This document shows, piece by piece, positions 1-5,238 of a stretch of 6,346 nucleotides of DNA. Below the pieces are notes generated by a model that was given only the letters and a program-made list of their open reading frames with translations, searched no databases and was not told where the DNA came from. The stretch is taken from assembly GCA_026713285.1 (NCBI GenBank), contig JAPOOT010000423.1:1-6346 (forward strand), read 5' to 3'. The position numbers and the translations under genes were made by a program. The stretch's first letter is position 1. Each line of letters starts with the position of its first letter. The stretch comes from Gemmatimonadota bacterium. Its GTDB lineage: Bacteria; JAAXHH01.

Positions 1-2
1 GG

Positions 3-638
3 TTGAATATCCCCGGTCCGGACCTGAGGGCGGACATGCTGCGCGATGCGCTCGAAGAGATCGGGGCGCGGTACACGGTCGTAGTGAACGGAGCGAGTTC
101 CAGCGCACCTTTCATCGAGGCGCTAAGCGGTCCCGGCCGCGTGATCGTCACGGCGACCAAAAGCGGTGCCGAACGGCTATCCACGGTCTTTCCGGAGCAC
201 CTGCTCGCAGCACTGAAAGCGAAGGCGGGGGACCTGGACAAGGACGGACGGATCTCGGTGCTGGAGTCTTTTGTCTACGCGAGGAACAAGACCTCGGAAT
301 GGTACGCCGGCCAGGGGCTTCTGGCTACCGAACATCCGCTGCTGGACGACAACGGCGACGGAAGGGGGACCCGGGAACCGGGCCCAGGCGGAACGGATGG
401 GATGCTGGCCGGCAGGGTGTACTTCGGCCGCAGATCGACTGCCGCGGTGAAATCCGGTTCTCCCGAGGAACGGGCGCTGCAGGCCGGCATGGAGGCGTTG
501 CGCTGGCAGATCGATGAGCTCAAAGCCCGCAAGGACCGGGTGGATCCTGGTGAATACACGGCGCGCATGGAGGAGTTGCTGATCGAACTGGCACGGGTGA
601 CCAGGCGGCTCAGGACGCTGGAAGGGAATCCGCCGTGA
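3..638 (+). CDS. C13-like (legumain/caspase-fold) protein, C-terminal part (5' end outside window)
   Basis: The frame is open to the left edge, so this is the last 211 residues of a longer protein. The TTG at position 3 is most likely an internal Leu rather than a start. Residues 3-60 (IPGPDL, VVVNGASSS, GPGRVIVTAT) resemble the end of a peptidase C13/caspase-like fold, where the strand 'VNGASSS' would carry the nucleophile. Here Ala31 stands where legumains have Cys, so this copy may not be a protease. Residues 77-88 (D77, D79, D81, E88) form an EF-hand-like calcium loop, and a second DDNGDG loop lies at 115-120. Residues 155-207 are charged and heptad-like, consistent with a coiled coil. 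The catalytic His region, and any signal peptide, would lie upstream. The family call is by recalled resemblance and the cellular role is unknown. The stop is 130 nt before enolase, and a promoter lies in that gap, so it is probably a separate transcription unit. Confidence 0.6.
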   Translation: MNIPGPDLRADMLRDALEEIGARYTVVVNGASSSAPFIEALSGPGRVIVTATKSGAERLSTVFPEHLLAALKAKAGDLDKDGRISVLESFVYARNKTSEWYAGQGLLATEHPLLDDNGDGRGTREPGPGGTDGMLAGRVYFGRRSTAAVKSGSPEERALQAGMEALRWQIDELKARKDRVDPGEYTARMEELLIELARVTRRLRTLEGNPP

Positions 639-655
639 CGCGTGCCGTCTTGTCC

Positions 656-683
656 TTGACGCATGGGCCGGAGCCGTTAACAT
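656..683 (+). promoter_or_regulatory. Probable housekeeping-sigma promoter for the eno-ftsB-recO operon
   Basis: A -35 element TTGACG (656-661, 5 of 6 to consensus) is separated by 16 nt from a -10 element TAACAT (678-683, 4 of 6). Transcription would start near 690, giving a leader of about 80 nt before enolase. The site lies just after the stop of the upstream gene and is the best promoter-like sequence in the gap. It is a prediction from consensus only. Confidence 0.55.
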
Positions 684-709
684 ATTGAGCGGTTGAATCA
701 GCGAGCTGC

Positions 710-725
710 GACCGTGTACGCGGTC
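710..725 (+). other. Small hairpin in the enolase leader
   Basis: GACCG (710-714) and CGGTC (721-725) form a 5-bp stem around a 6-nt loop within the predicted eno 5' UTR. There is no T-run after it, so it is not a terminator. It may stabilise the mRNA end or have no function. Confidence 0.25.
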
Positions 726-771
726 GGTAGACGGCGTCGACACCCATCATGGCGACAAGGGTTGTGCAGTG

Positions 772-2058
772 ATGACTGAAATCGTTTCCGTTCGAGGTCG
801 TGAAATCCTGGATTCCAGGGGAAACCCCACGGTCGAGGCCGAGGTGCGGTTATCCTGCGGCGCCTTTGGACGGGCGATCGTGCCTTCTGGGGCTTCGACG
901 GGGGCCCACGAGGCGCACGAGCGCCGCGACGGCGACGGGTCGCGCTACCTGGGCAAGGGCGTGCTTGGCGCCGTTGCCAGCGTCAACGGTGAAATCGCCG
1001 CGGCAATGCGCGGCCGGGACGGGACCGACCAGGCCGGGGTGGACCGCGCCTTGATCGAACTCGACGGTTCGGCCAACAAGGACGTCATCGGCGCGAACGC
1101 CATCCTCGGCGTGTCGCTGGCGGTGGCCCACGCGGCGGCGGCCGCGGCCGGGCAGCCGTTGTACCAATACCTCGGCGGCGACCAGGCGCGCACGCTCCCC
1201 GTCCCCATGATGAACATTCTGAACGGCGGTTCTCACGCCGATAACAATGTCGATCTCCAGGAATTCATGATCATGCCCGTGGGCGCCGCCACCTTCTCCG
1301 AAGCGCTACGCATGGGCGCCGAGGTCTTCCACAGTCTGAAGGCGGTGTTGCAGAAGCACGGGTATGCGACGTCCGTCGGCGACGAAGGCGGTTTCGCCCC
1401 GAATCTTTCATCGAACTCAGCGGCGGTCGAGATGCTGATGTCGGGCATTGCCGACGCCGGATACGACCCGGGCGACGACGTGGCGATCGCCCTCGACGCG
1501 GCGGCTTCGGAATTCCACGGGCAGGGGGTCTACAGGCTGGAAGCGGAATCAACGCCCGAAAAAACCGCGCAGGAGTTGATCGACATGTATGCGGACCTGG
1601 CCGGCAGGTATCCCGTGGTGTCCATAGAAGACGGCTTGGCGGAGGACGACTGGAACGGATGGAAGGAGCTGACCGAACGGCTCGGCGACGAAGTGCAGCT
1701 CGTCGGCGACGATCTCTTCGTGACGAACACCGGCCGGCTTGAAAGCGGCATCCGCAACGGCGTCGCAAACAGTATTCTGATCAAGATCAACCAGATAGGC
1801 ACGCTGACGGAGACCTTCGAAGCCATCGACATGGCGCATTCATCGGGATACACGGCGGTGATCTCCCACCGTTCCGGGGAGACGGAAGACACGACGATCG
1901 CGGACATCGCAGTTGCGAAATCGGCCGGCCAGATCAAGACCGGTTCACTTTGCCGTTCCGAGCGTACCGCGAAATACAACCAGCTCCTGCGGATCGAAGA
2001 ATCGCTCGGTGACAGGGCCAGGTACGCGGGCCGTTCCATCCTGCGCCGAGTTCCCTGA
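772..2058 (+). CDS. eno: Enolase (phosphopyruvate hydratase)
   Basis: Catalyses the reversible dehydration of 2-phosphoglycerate to phosphoenolpyruvate in glycolysis and gluconeogenesis, in the cytoplasm, with Mg2+. The 428 residues match the family length. Visible signatures in order are the mobile loop SGAST (39-43), His155 and Glu164, Glu205 in GDEGG, metal ligands Asp242, Glu286 and Asp313, catalytic Lys338 in LIKIN, the SHRSGE loop with His366, Lys389 in GQIKTGS, and the C-terminal KYNQLLRIEE (401-410). All key residues are present, so it should be active. An in-frame GTG lies one codon upstream at 769. ATG 772 is preferred because enolases start M-T/S-x-I, although AAGGG (757-761) sits 7 nt from the GTG and 10 nt from the ATG. 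It is the first gene of the operon, 14 nt before ftsB. The only mild oddity is Cys394 in GSLCRSER, where Ser or Ala is common. Confidence 0.98.
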   Translation: MTEIVSVRGREILDSRGNPTVEAEVRLSCGAFGRAIVPSGASTGAHEAHERRDGDGSRYLGKGVLGAVASVNGEIAAAMRGRDGTDQAGVDRALIELDGSANKDVIGANAILGVSLAVAHAAAAAAGQPLYQYLGGDQARTLPVPMMNILNGGSHADNNVDLQEFMIMPVGAATFSEALRMGAEVFHSLKAVLQKHGYATSVGDEGGFAPNLSSNSAAVEMLMSGIADAGYDPGDDVAIALDAAASEFHGQGVYRLEAESTPEKTAQELIDMYADLAGRYPVVSIEDGLAEDDWNGWKELTERLGDEVQLVGDDLFVTNTGRLESGIRNGVANSILIKINQIGTLTETFEAIDMAHSSGYTAVISHRSGETEDTTIADIAVAKSAGQIKTGSLCRSERTAKYNQLLRIEESLGDRARYAGRSILRRVP

Positions 2059-2072
2059 GCGGAGCGCTTCCC

Positions 2073-2486
2073 ATGGCCGATACGAGGCCTGTTAAATCCG
2101 GCGCCTCCGGGGCGTCCGAGACCAGGCGGCGCATGCGAACCAGAAAAAGAATCCGTTTGAGGTGGATTATCCTCGGCGTGATAGCCATCGTGTTCGGATA
2201 TATCTATATCGGTGGCAGTTACGGCTGGTACAACATGTGGAAACTCAGGCAACAGAGATCCCAGTTGCAAACCGACTTGAAGGAACTGGATGCCCGGAAC
2301 CGGGTTCTGACCGACGAACTGGAACTGCTCGAGGGCGATGCCGAGGCGGATGAGCGGACGCGCTTCGAGCTGGAAAGACTGGCCCGGGAGGAACACGGAA
2401 TGGTCCGGGAAGACGAGTTGATTTACAGGTTCCCCGAGGAAGCAAAGGATACCACCGAAGCCGGTGCGCCGGAACCCGGCCCCTGA
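2073..2486 (+). CDS. ftsB: FtsB/DivIC-family septum formation initiator
   Basis: A bitopic inner-membrane divisome protein. In the known family it forms a coiled-coil complex with FtsL and FtsQ (DivIB) that activates septal peptidoglycan synthesis. The 137 residues contain a basic cytoplasmic tail rich in Arg/Lys (1-30), one membrane segment (about 31-48), a heptad-rich coiled coil (about 57-88) and the family-typical segment around ERLAREEHGMVREDE and IYRF (101-120). The N- and C-terminal tails make it somewhat longer than the roughly 100-residue E. coli FtsB. The start ATG has GGAG (2061-2064) 8 nt upstream. It begins 14 nt after eno, an eno-ftsB pairing that also occurs in Proteobacteria, so cotranscription is likely. 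FtsB and DivIC cannot be told apart from sequence alone, so the symbol is given by position next to eno. Confidence 0.85.
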   Translation: MADTRPVKSGASGASETRRRMRTRKRIRLRWIILGVIAIVFGYIYIGGSYGWYNMWKLRQQRSQLQTDLKELDARNRVLTDELELLEGDAEADERTRFELERLAREEHGMVREDELIYRFPEEAKDTTEAGAPEPGP

Positions 2487-2514
2487 AGCGGCTTTTCCCT
2501 CCGGGACCTCCCCC

Positions 2515-3300
2515 ATGGCCATACAATCCTCGGAAGCCATCGTGCTGAACCGGATCCCGCTGGGGGATACCAGTCTCCTGGTCACGGTCTACGCGCGGGC
2601 GTTCGGCAAGGTAAAACTCGTGGCCCGCGGAGCGCGCCGCTCGAAGCGGGGGACGGCGTCTTTACTGCAACCTTACCAGGTGATCACGGTATATTTCAAC
2701 CACCGCACAAACCGCGAATTGCAGCAACTTTCGAAAGTCGAGGCGGGACCGTACTTCAGGCAGATCGGAGAAGACCTCACGAAGGTGGCTTATGCCAGCG
2801 CAGTTTGTGAACTGGTGAACAGGCTGGTCCTGGGCGAAGAACCCGGCGAAGCGCTCTTCGGGCTGATCTTTCGCACGCTGGAAGCGATCGACCGGCAGTC
2901 CGCGGAATCGTGCGAAATGCTGTTCTGGCGCTTTCAGATCGAATTCGCCGATGTCTACGGCACCGGACCCGAGTTCACATCCTGCCTGGGATGCGGTGAG
3001 CGCCCGGAGGAAACGTCGGTCTGCTTCAGTCCGGCCCTGGGCGGGATTCTGTGCCGCGACTGCCAGGCGCAGGACGGCGAGGCGATGCGGATCTCCCTGG
3101 GTACCGCGCGGCTGTTGTCCCGCGTGCGCGAGTTGACGCTGGAAAATCTGACGAGACTGAAACCCGTGAGGACGTCGCGGCGGGAGATTCAGCGCGCAAT
3201 CCGCGCCTTCTACCTGTTTCAGATGGACGACGGACGGGAGTTGAAATCACTGAAATTCCTGGAGTCGATCGAGGAAGACAGTCGGGAGCGCCGGCAATGA
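2515..3300 (+). CDS. recO: DNA repair protein RecO
   Basis: RecO acts with RecR (and RecF) to load RecA onto SSB-coated single-stranded DNA and to anneal strands during gap repair. The 261 residues match the family. The N-terminal OB-fold begins at SSEAIVLNRIPLGDTSLLVTVY (within 5-26) and continues through GKVKLVARGARRSK (31-44). A helical domain follows, then a zinc-finger pair, C157-x2-C160 and C180-x2-C183, with the typical FSPALGG segment between them. ATG 2515 is chosen because the protein then starts at the family-typical position. A GTG at 2464 would add 17 residues overlapping the end of ftsB. The ribosome site is weak (GGGA, 2503-2506), so translation may be partly coupled to ftsB, which ends 28 nt upstream. 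The stop overlaps the next start (ATGA, 3297-3300). Confidence 0.93.
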   Translation: MAIQSSEAIVLNRIPLGDTSLLVTVYARAFGKVKLVARGARRSKRGTASLLQPYQVITVYFNHRTNRELQQLSKVEAGPYFRQIGEDLTKVAYASAVCELVNRLVLGEEPGEALFGLIFRTLEAIDRQSAESCEMLFWRFQIEFADVYGTGPEFTSCLGCGERPEETSVCFSPALGGILCRDCQAQDGEAMRISLGTARLLSRVRELTLENLTRLKPVRTSRREIQRAIRAFYLFQMDDGRELKSLKFLESIEEDSRERRQ

Positions 3301-4295
3301 AGAAGCACGGAACCGGGTACGACGCGGTAACCTGGGGCGAAGGTTTTCTGCGCCTTACCCCGATGGGGCGGGAACGATTCGAGCAGGCCTCGGGGTTCGA
3401 CGTTACCGTGGCCGGCGGCGCCCTGGAGACGGCGGTCGGACTCGCAAGGCTTGGCCTCCGGACGGCCTGGCTTTCGGTCGTGGGCGACACGCCCCTGGGC
3501 ATGAAGCTGGTCAACAAGGTCCGGGAGCATGGGGTGGACACGGATCGCGTGGCCCGGTTGCCTGGAGGACGCACCGGGCTGTGTTACGCCGAGACGGGCA
3601 GCGCGCCGAGGCCGGCCCGGACCTGGTACGACATGGACGATACCGCCTTCCGTTCAACCCGATCGGGCACGGAGGACTGGCCTTCCGATCGCGAAACGGC
3701 CGTCCTGCACCTGGACCTCACGGCGCCCATGCTCGATGCCGTCAACGCCGCCAGACTGGAAGCCGCCCTCGAATGCGCCCGGGCCGCGAACAACCCGGTC
3801 AGCCTCCTGTTGGACGTACCGGGCGGGGAGCGCCTCGACGATGAAGTAGTAAAGCGGGTAGTCGATGTCGTGGATGCCGCGGAAATCCTCATGTTGACGC
3901 GACGTTCCCTCGAGACGATCTGGGGGTTCGAAGGGCCGCTGGCCACGGCGGTCGATCTGGCACGGACCCGTTTCGGCGCGAAGCACACGGTGGTCGTGGA
4001 TCACCGTCTCCCCGCGGCCGGCGTGGCGACCTGGAGTGGCATCGCGGTTTCCCCCACCGGCGAGGCGTTCGAAGACCGTATAGACGGGATCAGGGTGATC
4101 GACACCGACGGCGCGCTGGGCGCCTTCGCGGCAGGTTGTCTCCTCGGTTTACAGGAGGACTGCACCCGTTCCGCCTTGCGATACGGCAGTGCCGCCGCCG
4201 CCCTGGCCTGTTCCGTACCCGGACCTATAAACTGGTTCACCAGGGAGGACCTGGAATTGCAGATCGAAGGAACCGGATCGAGGCTTCAGCGTTAG
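3297..4295 (+). CDS. PfkB-family (2-keto-3-deoxygluconate kinase-like) protein, probable pseudokinase
   Basis: The 332-residue protein has the ribokinase/PfkB fold, closest in style to KDG/fructokinases: WGEGFLRLTP (13-22), AGGALETAVGLARLG (39-53), VVGDTPLGMKL, GVDTDRV, TGLCYAE, and a C-terminal GAFAAGCLLGL helix. In active members the C-terminal signature is DTxGAGDxF, with Asp as catalytic base. Here it reads D269-T-D-G-A-L-G275-A-F, so the Asp is Gly and the anion hole is altered. Glu44 replaces the conserved Asn of signature 1. The D-x-N-x-R stretch reads D173-V-P-G-G, and the N-x-x-E region reads T-R-R-S-L-E (201-206). These four changes suggest loss of phosphotransfer, though fold and sugar binding could persist. 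Start ATG 3297 overlaps the recO stop (ATGA) and has GGGAG (3284-3288) 8 nt upstream, so translation is coupled. It is the last gene of the operon, before a terminator. The frame is intact, so it is not simple decay. Confidence 0.85.
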   Translation: MKKHGTGYDAVTWGEGFLRLTPMGRERFEQASGFDVTVAGGALETAVGLARLGLRTAWLSVVGDTPLGMKLVNKVREHGVDTDRVARLPGGRTGLCYAETGSAPRPARTWYDMDDTAFRSTRSGTEDWPSDRETAVLHLDLTAPMLDAVNAARLEAALECARAANNPVSLLLDVPGGERLDDEVVKRVVDVVDAAEILMLTRRSLETIWGFEGPLATAVDLARTRFGAKHTVVVDHRLPAAGVATWSGIAVSPTGEAFEDRIDGIRVIDTDGALGAFAAGCLLGLQEDCTRSALRYGSAAAALACSVPGPINWFTREDLELQIEGTGSRLQR

Positions 4296-4310
4296 ATCGA
4301 TACGGATCAG

Positions 4311-4341
4311 TCCCGGCCGGGTGCCGGGATTTTGTTTTTTT
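4311..4341 (+). terminator. Intrinsic terminator of the eno-ftsB-recO-kinase operon
   Basis: TCCCGGC (4311-4317) pairs perfectly with GCCGGGA (4323-4329) around a 5-nt loop, followed by a T-rich tract TTTTGTTTTTTT (4330-4341). It lies 15 nt after the kinase stop codon, a textbook position. Confidence 0.9.
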
Positions 4342-4418
4342 CGTGACTCAAATCGAAGGAAAAGTGCATCCGGATTGTAGGTATTAAGATAGCGTCAATG
4401 TACCCGAGGTAATTTCGA

Positions 4419-4446
4419 TTGCAGAAACCATGGACGACTCGATAAT
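4419..4446 (+). promoter_or_regulatory. Possible promoter for the structured leader and sigma-like gene
   Basis: A good -10 element GATAAT (4441-4446, 5 of 6) lies 16 nt after a weak -35 TTGCAG (4419-4424, 3 of 6). Transcription would start near 4453, producing a leader of about 270 nt before ATG 4723. The upstream stretch 4342-4418 is AT-richer than its surroundings and holds only a 7-bp inverted repeat (AATCGAA 4351-4357, TTCGATT 4414-4420). I see no gene there. Confidence 0.35.
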
Positions 4447-4505
4447 CACAACAGGTCATTTCGACCGTCCGCCCCGGGCTCAAACCCATAAGAGGAGGCA
4501 GGAAG

Positions 4506-4613
4506 ATGGCAGGAAGATTCCTTATCATGCGGTCCATCACGCGTCCCAAGCCCTTCGTCACTGACGCGGGCACGCCGATCTCGTCTCCGGAGTGTTGTTG
4601 GCGCAATCCCTGA
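4506..4613 (+). CDS. Possible small ORF / leader peptide (35 aa)
   Basis: This frame is too short for normal gene calling but has the best ribosome binding site in the window: AGGAGG (4493-4498) with 7 nt to ATG 4506. The 35 residues run MAGRFLIMRSIT, then a Pro/Lys-Pro segment, and end PECCWRNP before TGA. I recognise no family, signal peptide or membrane segment. The consecutive Cys-Cys-Trp-Arg codons near the stop, the hairpin covering the stop codon and the downstream terminator suggest a regulatory leader peptide rather than a free protein. It could equally be chance coding within a structured RNA. Coding potential needs comparative support. Confidence 0.35.
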   Translation: MAGRFLIMRSITRPKPFVTDAGTPISSPECCWRNP

Positions 4614-4655
4614 CATACCAATCTGGTCAGGGAAACTGACGCACGTCCTCCGGAG
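4560..4655 (+). repeat. Duplicated pair of 8-mers, ACTGACGC ... CTCCGGAG
   Basis: ACTGACGC occurs at 4560-4567 and 4635-4642. The perfect palindrome CTCCGGAG occurs at 4585-4592 and 4648-4655. Both copies keep the same order, with 17 nt and 5 nt between elements. The two palindromes start 63 nt apart, close to six helical turns. As RNA, the two palindrome copies can pair with each other. Confidence 0.6.
4607..4633 (+). other. Perfect 8-bp hairpin over the small-ORF stop codon
   Basis: TCCCTGAC (4607-4614) is fully complementary to GTCAGGGA (4626-4633) with an 11-nt loop. The TGA of the small ORF (4611-4613) lies inside the left arm. No T-run follows directly, so it is not itself a terminator and is more likely part of a leader RNA fold. 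Confidence 0.55.
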
Positions 4656-4688
4656 CCGCGAGACCCACGTCAAGCGGTGTTTTTTTTT
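4655..4688 (+). terminator. Intrinsic terminator / attenuator upstream of the sigma-like gene
   Basis: GCCGC (4655-4659) pairs with GCGGT (4674-4678). Inside, GAC (4662-4664) pairs with GTC (4669-4671) around CCAC, with a GA/AA internal loop between the two stems. Nine Ts follow (4680-4688). It ends 34 nt before ATG 4723 of the gene it precedes, so it would cut that transcript off unless read through. It could also define the 3' end of a small RNA starting near 4453. Confidence 0.6.
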
Positions 4689-4689
4689 C

Positions 4690-4703
4690 TTGAGCGAACT
4701 CAA
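4690..4703 (+). promoter_or_regulatory. Inverted repeat next to the ribosome site (possible operator or hairpin)
   Basis: TTGAG (4690-4694) and CTCAA (4699-4703) flank CGAA. The repeat falls exactly between the T-run of the terminator and the CCGGAGG ribosome site. It may be a small RNA hairpin or a binding site, for example for autoregulation by the HTH protein encoded just downstream. Confidence 0.35.
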
Positions 4704-4722
4704 CCGGAGGTAGAATCACTTC

Positions 4723-5151
4723 ATGTATAATCCTGAATTCTGGGAAATCCGATTGGAACAGATTGATCTGGAGCAGTTTCCCAATGAAGCGAATATCTGG
4801 TACGAGACGGGGGAGGATCGGGTGCACAGGTATCAGCGCGAAGACCGGGTGGACGAACTGGCCGACTCGGTCTACGATTTCCTTTCCCAGTATCTGACCC
4901 AGAAACAGTGCGAGGTCGTGGTGCTGTATTTCATTTATCAGAAAACCCAGCAGGAGGCAGCGGATATCCTGGGCATCTCCCGCAGGGTCGTGAGCCAGCA
5001 CTTGTTCGGGATTTGCCGGGAAGGCAAGCATATAGGGGGCGCGGTCAACAAGTTGCGCAAACTGTGCGCCCGGCATGGAATCGACTTTCAACCTGCCGAG
5101 CAGACGTTCGAGACGCAGGCATTCCGCGACCGGCTCGCTATTTCCGCCTGA
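4723..5151 (+). CDS. Sigma-70 region 4-like helix-turn-helix protein
   Basis: A 142-residue DNA-binding protein. Residues about 58-97 read like sigma region 4 / LuxR-type HTH: LTQKQCEVVVLYF (58-70), then QKTQQEAADILGISRRVVSQHLFG (73-96), in which TQQEAADILGIS and RRVVSQHL form the turn and recognition helix. The acidic, Trp-containing N-terminus (NPEFWEIRLEQIDLEQF, 3-19) does not look like sigma region 2, so this is not a complete ECF sigma factor. A basic segment (GKHIGGAVNKLRKLC, 101-115) follows the HTH. No membrane segment is seen. Likely a standalone transcriptional regulator that contacts DNA or RNA polymerase; its targets are unknown. GGAGG (4706-4710) lies 12 nt before ATG, rather far, and may be masked by the leader. 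It is followed by an intrinsic terminator, so it is probably monocistronic. Confidence 0.75.
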   Translation: MYNPEFWEIRLEQIDLEQFPNEANIWYETGEDRVHRYQREDRVDELADSVYDFLSQYLTQKQCEVVVLYFIYQKTQQEAADILGISRRVVSQHLFGICREGKHIGGAVNKLRKLCARHGIDFQPAEQTFETQAFRDRLAISA

Positions 5152-5184
5152 AAGAACATCCCGTACCGCTTCATGCCACTACGG

Positions 5185-5219
5185 AAAAGCCGCCGGAAAC
5201 ACCATCTGGCGGCTTTTTT
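5185..5219 (+). terminator. Intrinsic terminator after the sigma-like gene
   Basis: AAAAGCCGCC (5185-5194) is fully complementary to GGCGGCTTTT (5208-5217) with a 13-nt loop, and six Ts occupy 5214-5219. It lies 33 nt after the stop at 5151 and only 19 nt before the next start at 5239. Confidence 0.9.
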
Positions 5220-5238
5220 GATGAAAGAGAAAAGCTTG

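Larger units (their letters stand above)
4647..4710 (+). promoter_or_regulatory. Anti-Shine-Dalgarno able to mask the sigma-like gene's ribosome site
   Basis: CCTCCGG (4647-4653) is perfectly complementary to CCGGAGG (4704-4710), which contains the ribosome binding site of the gene at 4723. This pairing would hide the site. It is mutually exclusive with pairing of the palindrome copies 4585-4592 and 4648-4655, so the leader can be drawn in two alternative folds. This is inferred from complementarity only. Confidence 0.4.

Noticed and set aside
2457..2498. Possible terminator between ftsB and recO (AAGCCG ... CGGCTT)
   Set aside because: Only 6 bp with a 25-nt loop and four Ts, inside a tight operon. 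It is too weak to call.
2464..2514. GTG 2464 as an upstream start for recO
   Set aside because: It would add 17 residues overlapping the end of ftsB, and RecO proteins align from about ATG 2515.
1530..2585. 351-codon open frame on the - strand across eno and ftsB
   Set aside because: It is antisense to intact enolase and FtsB sequences with conserved residues. Long antisense frames are expected in high-GC coding DNA, and its translation shows no recognisable domain.
3051..3296. Upstream extension of the kinase frame inside recO
   Set aside because: The frame is open but overlaps conserved RecO sequence. ATG 3297 has GGGAG at 8-nt spacing and fits the family N-terminus.
4263..4361. Direct repeat ATCGAAGGAA (4263-4272 and 4352-4361)
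   Set aside because: A single 10-mer repeat, one copy within coding sequence, with no further structure. Probably chance.
4453..4688. SRP RNA, c-di-GMP riboswitch, RNase P RNA or tmRNA in the 4342-4722 gap
   Set aside because: Fragments such as GGTCAGGGAAAC superficially recall SRP or GEMM sequences, but the conserved cores (GGAAG/AGCAG of SRP, GGGACGCAAAGCC of GEMM) are absent, as are RNase P and tmRNA signatures.
4627..5091. 154-codon - strand frame opposite the sigma-like gene
   Set aside because: The + strand protein has clear HTH signatures and a terminator in the right orientation. The antisense translation looks like a codon shadow.
5173..5238. ATG 5173 (or 5221) as the DUF4202 start
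   Set aside because: Starting at 5173 would translate through the intrinsic terminator. Neither start has a ribosome site, and the family similarity begins at ATG 5239.
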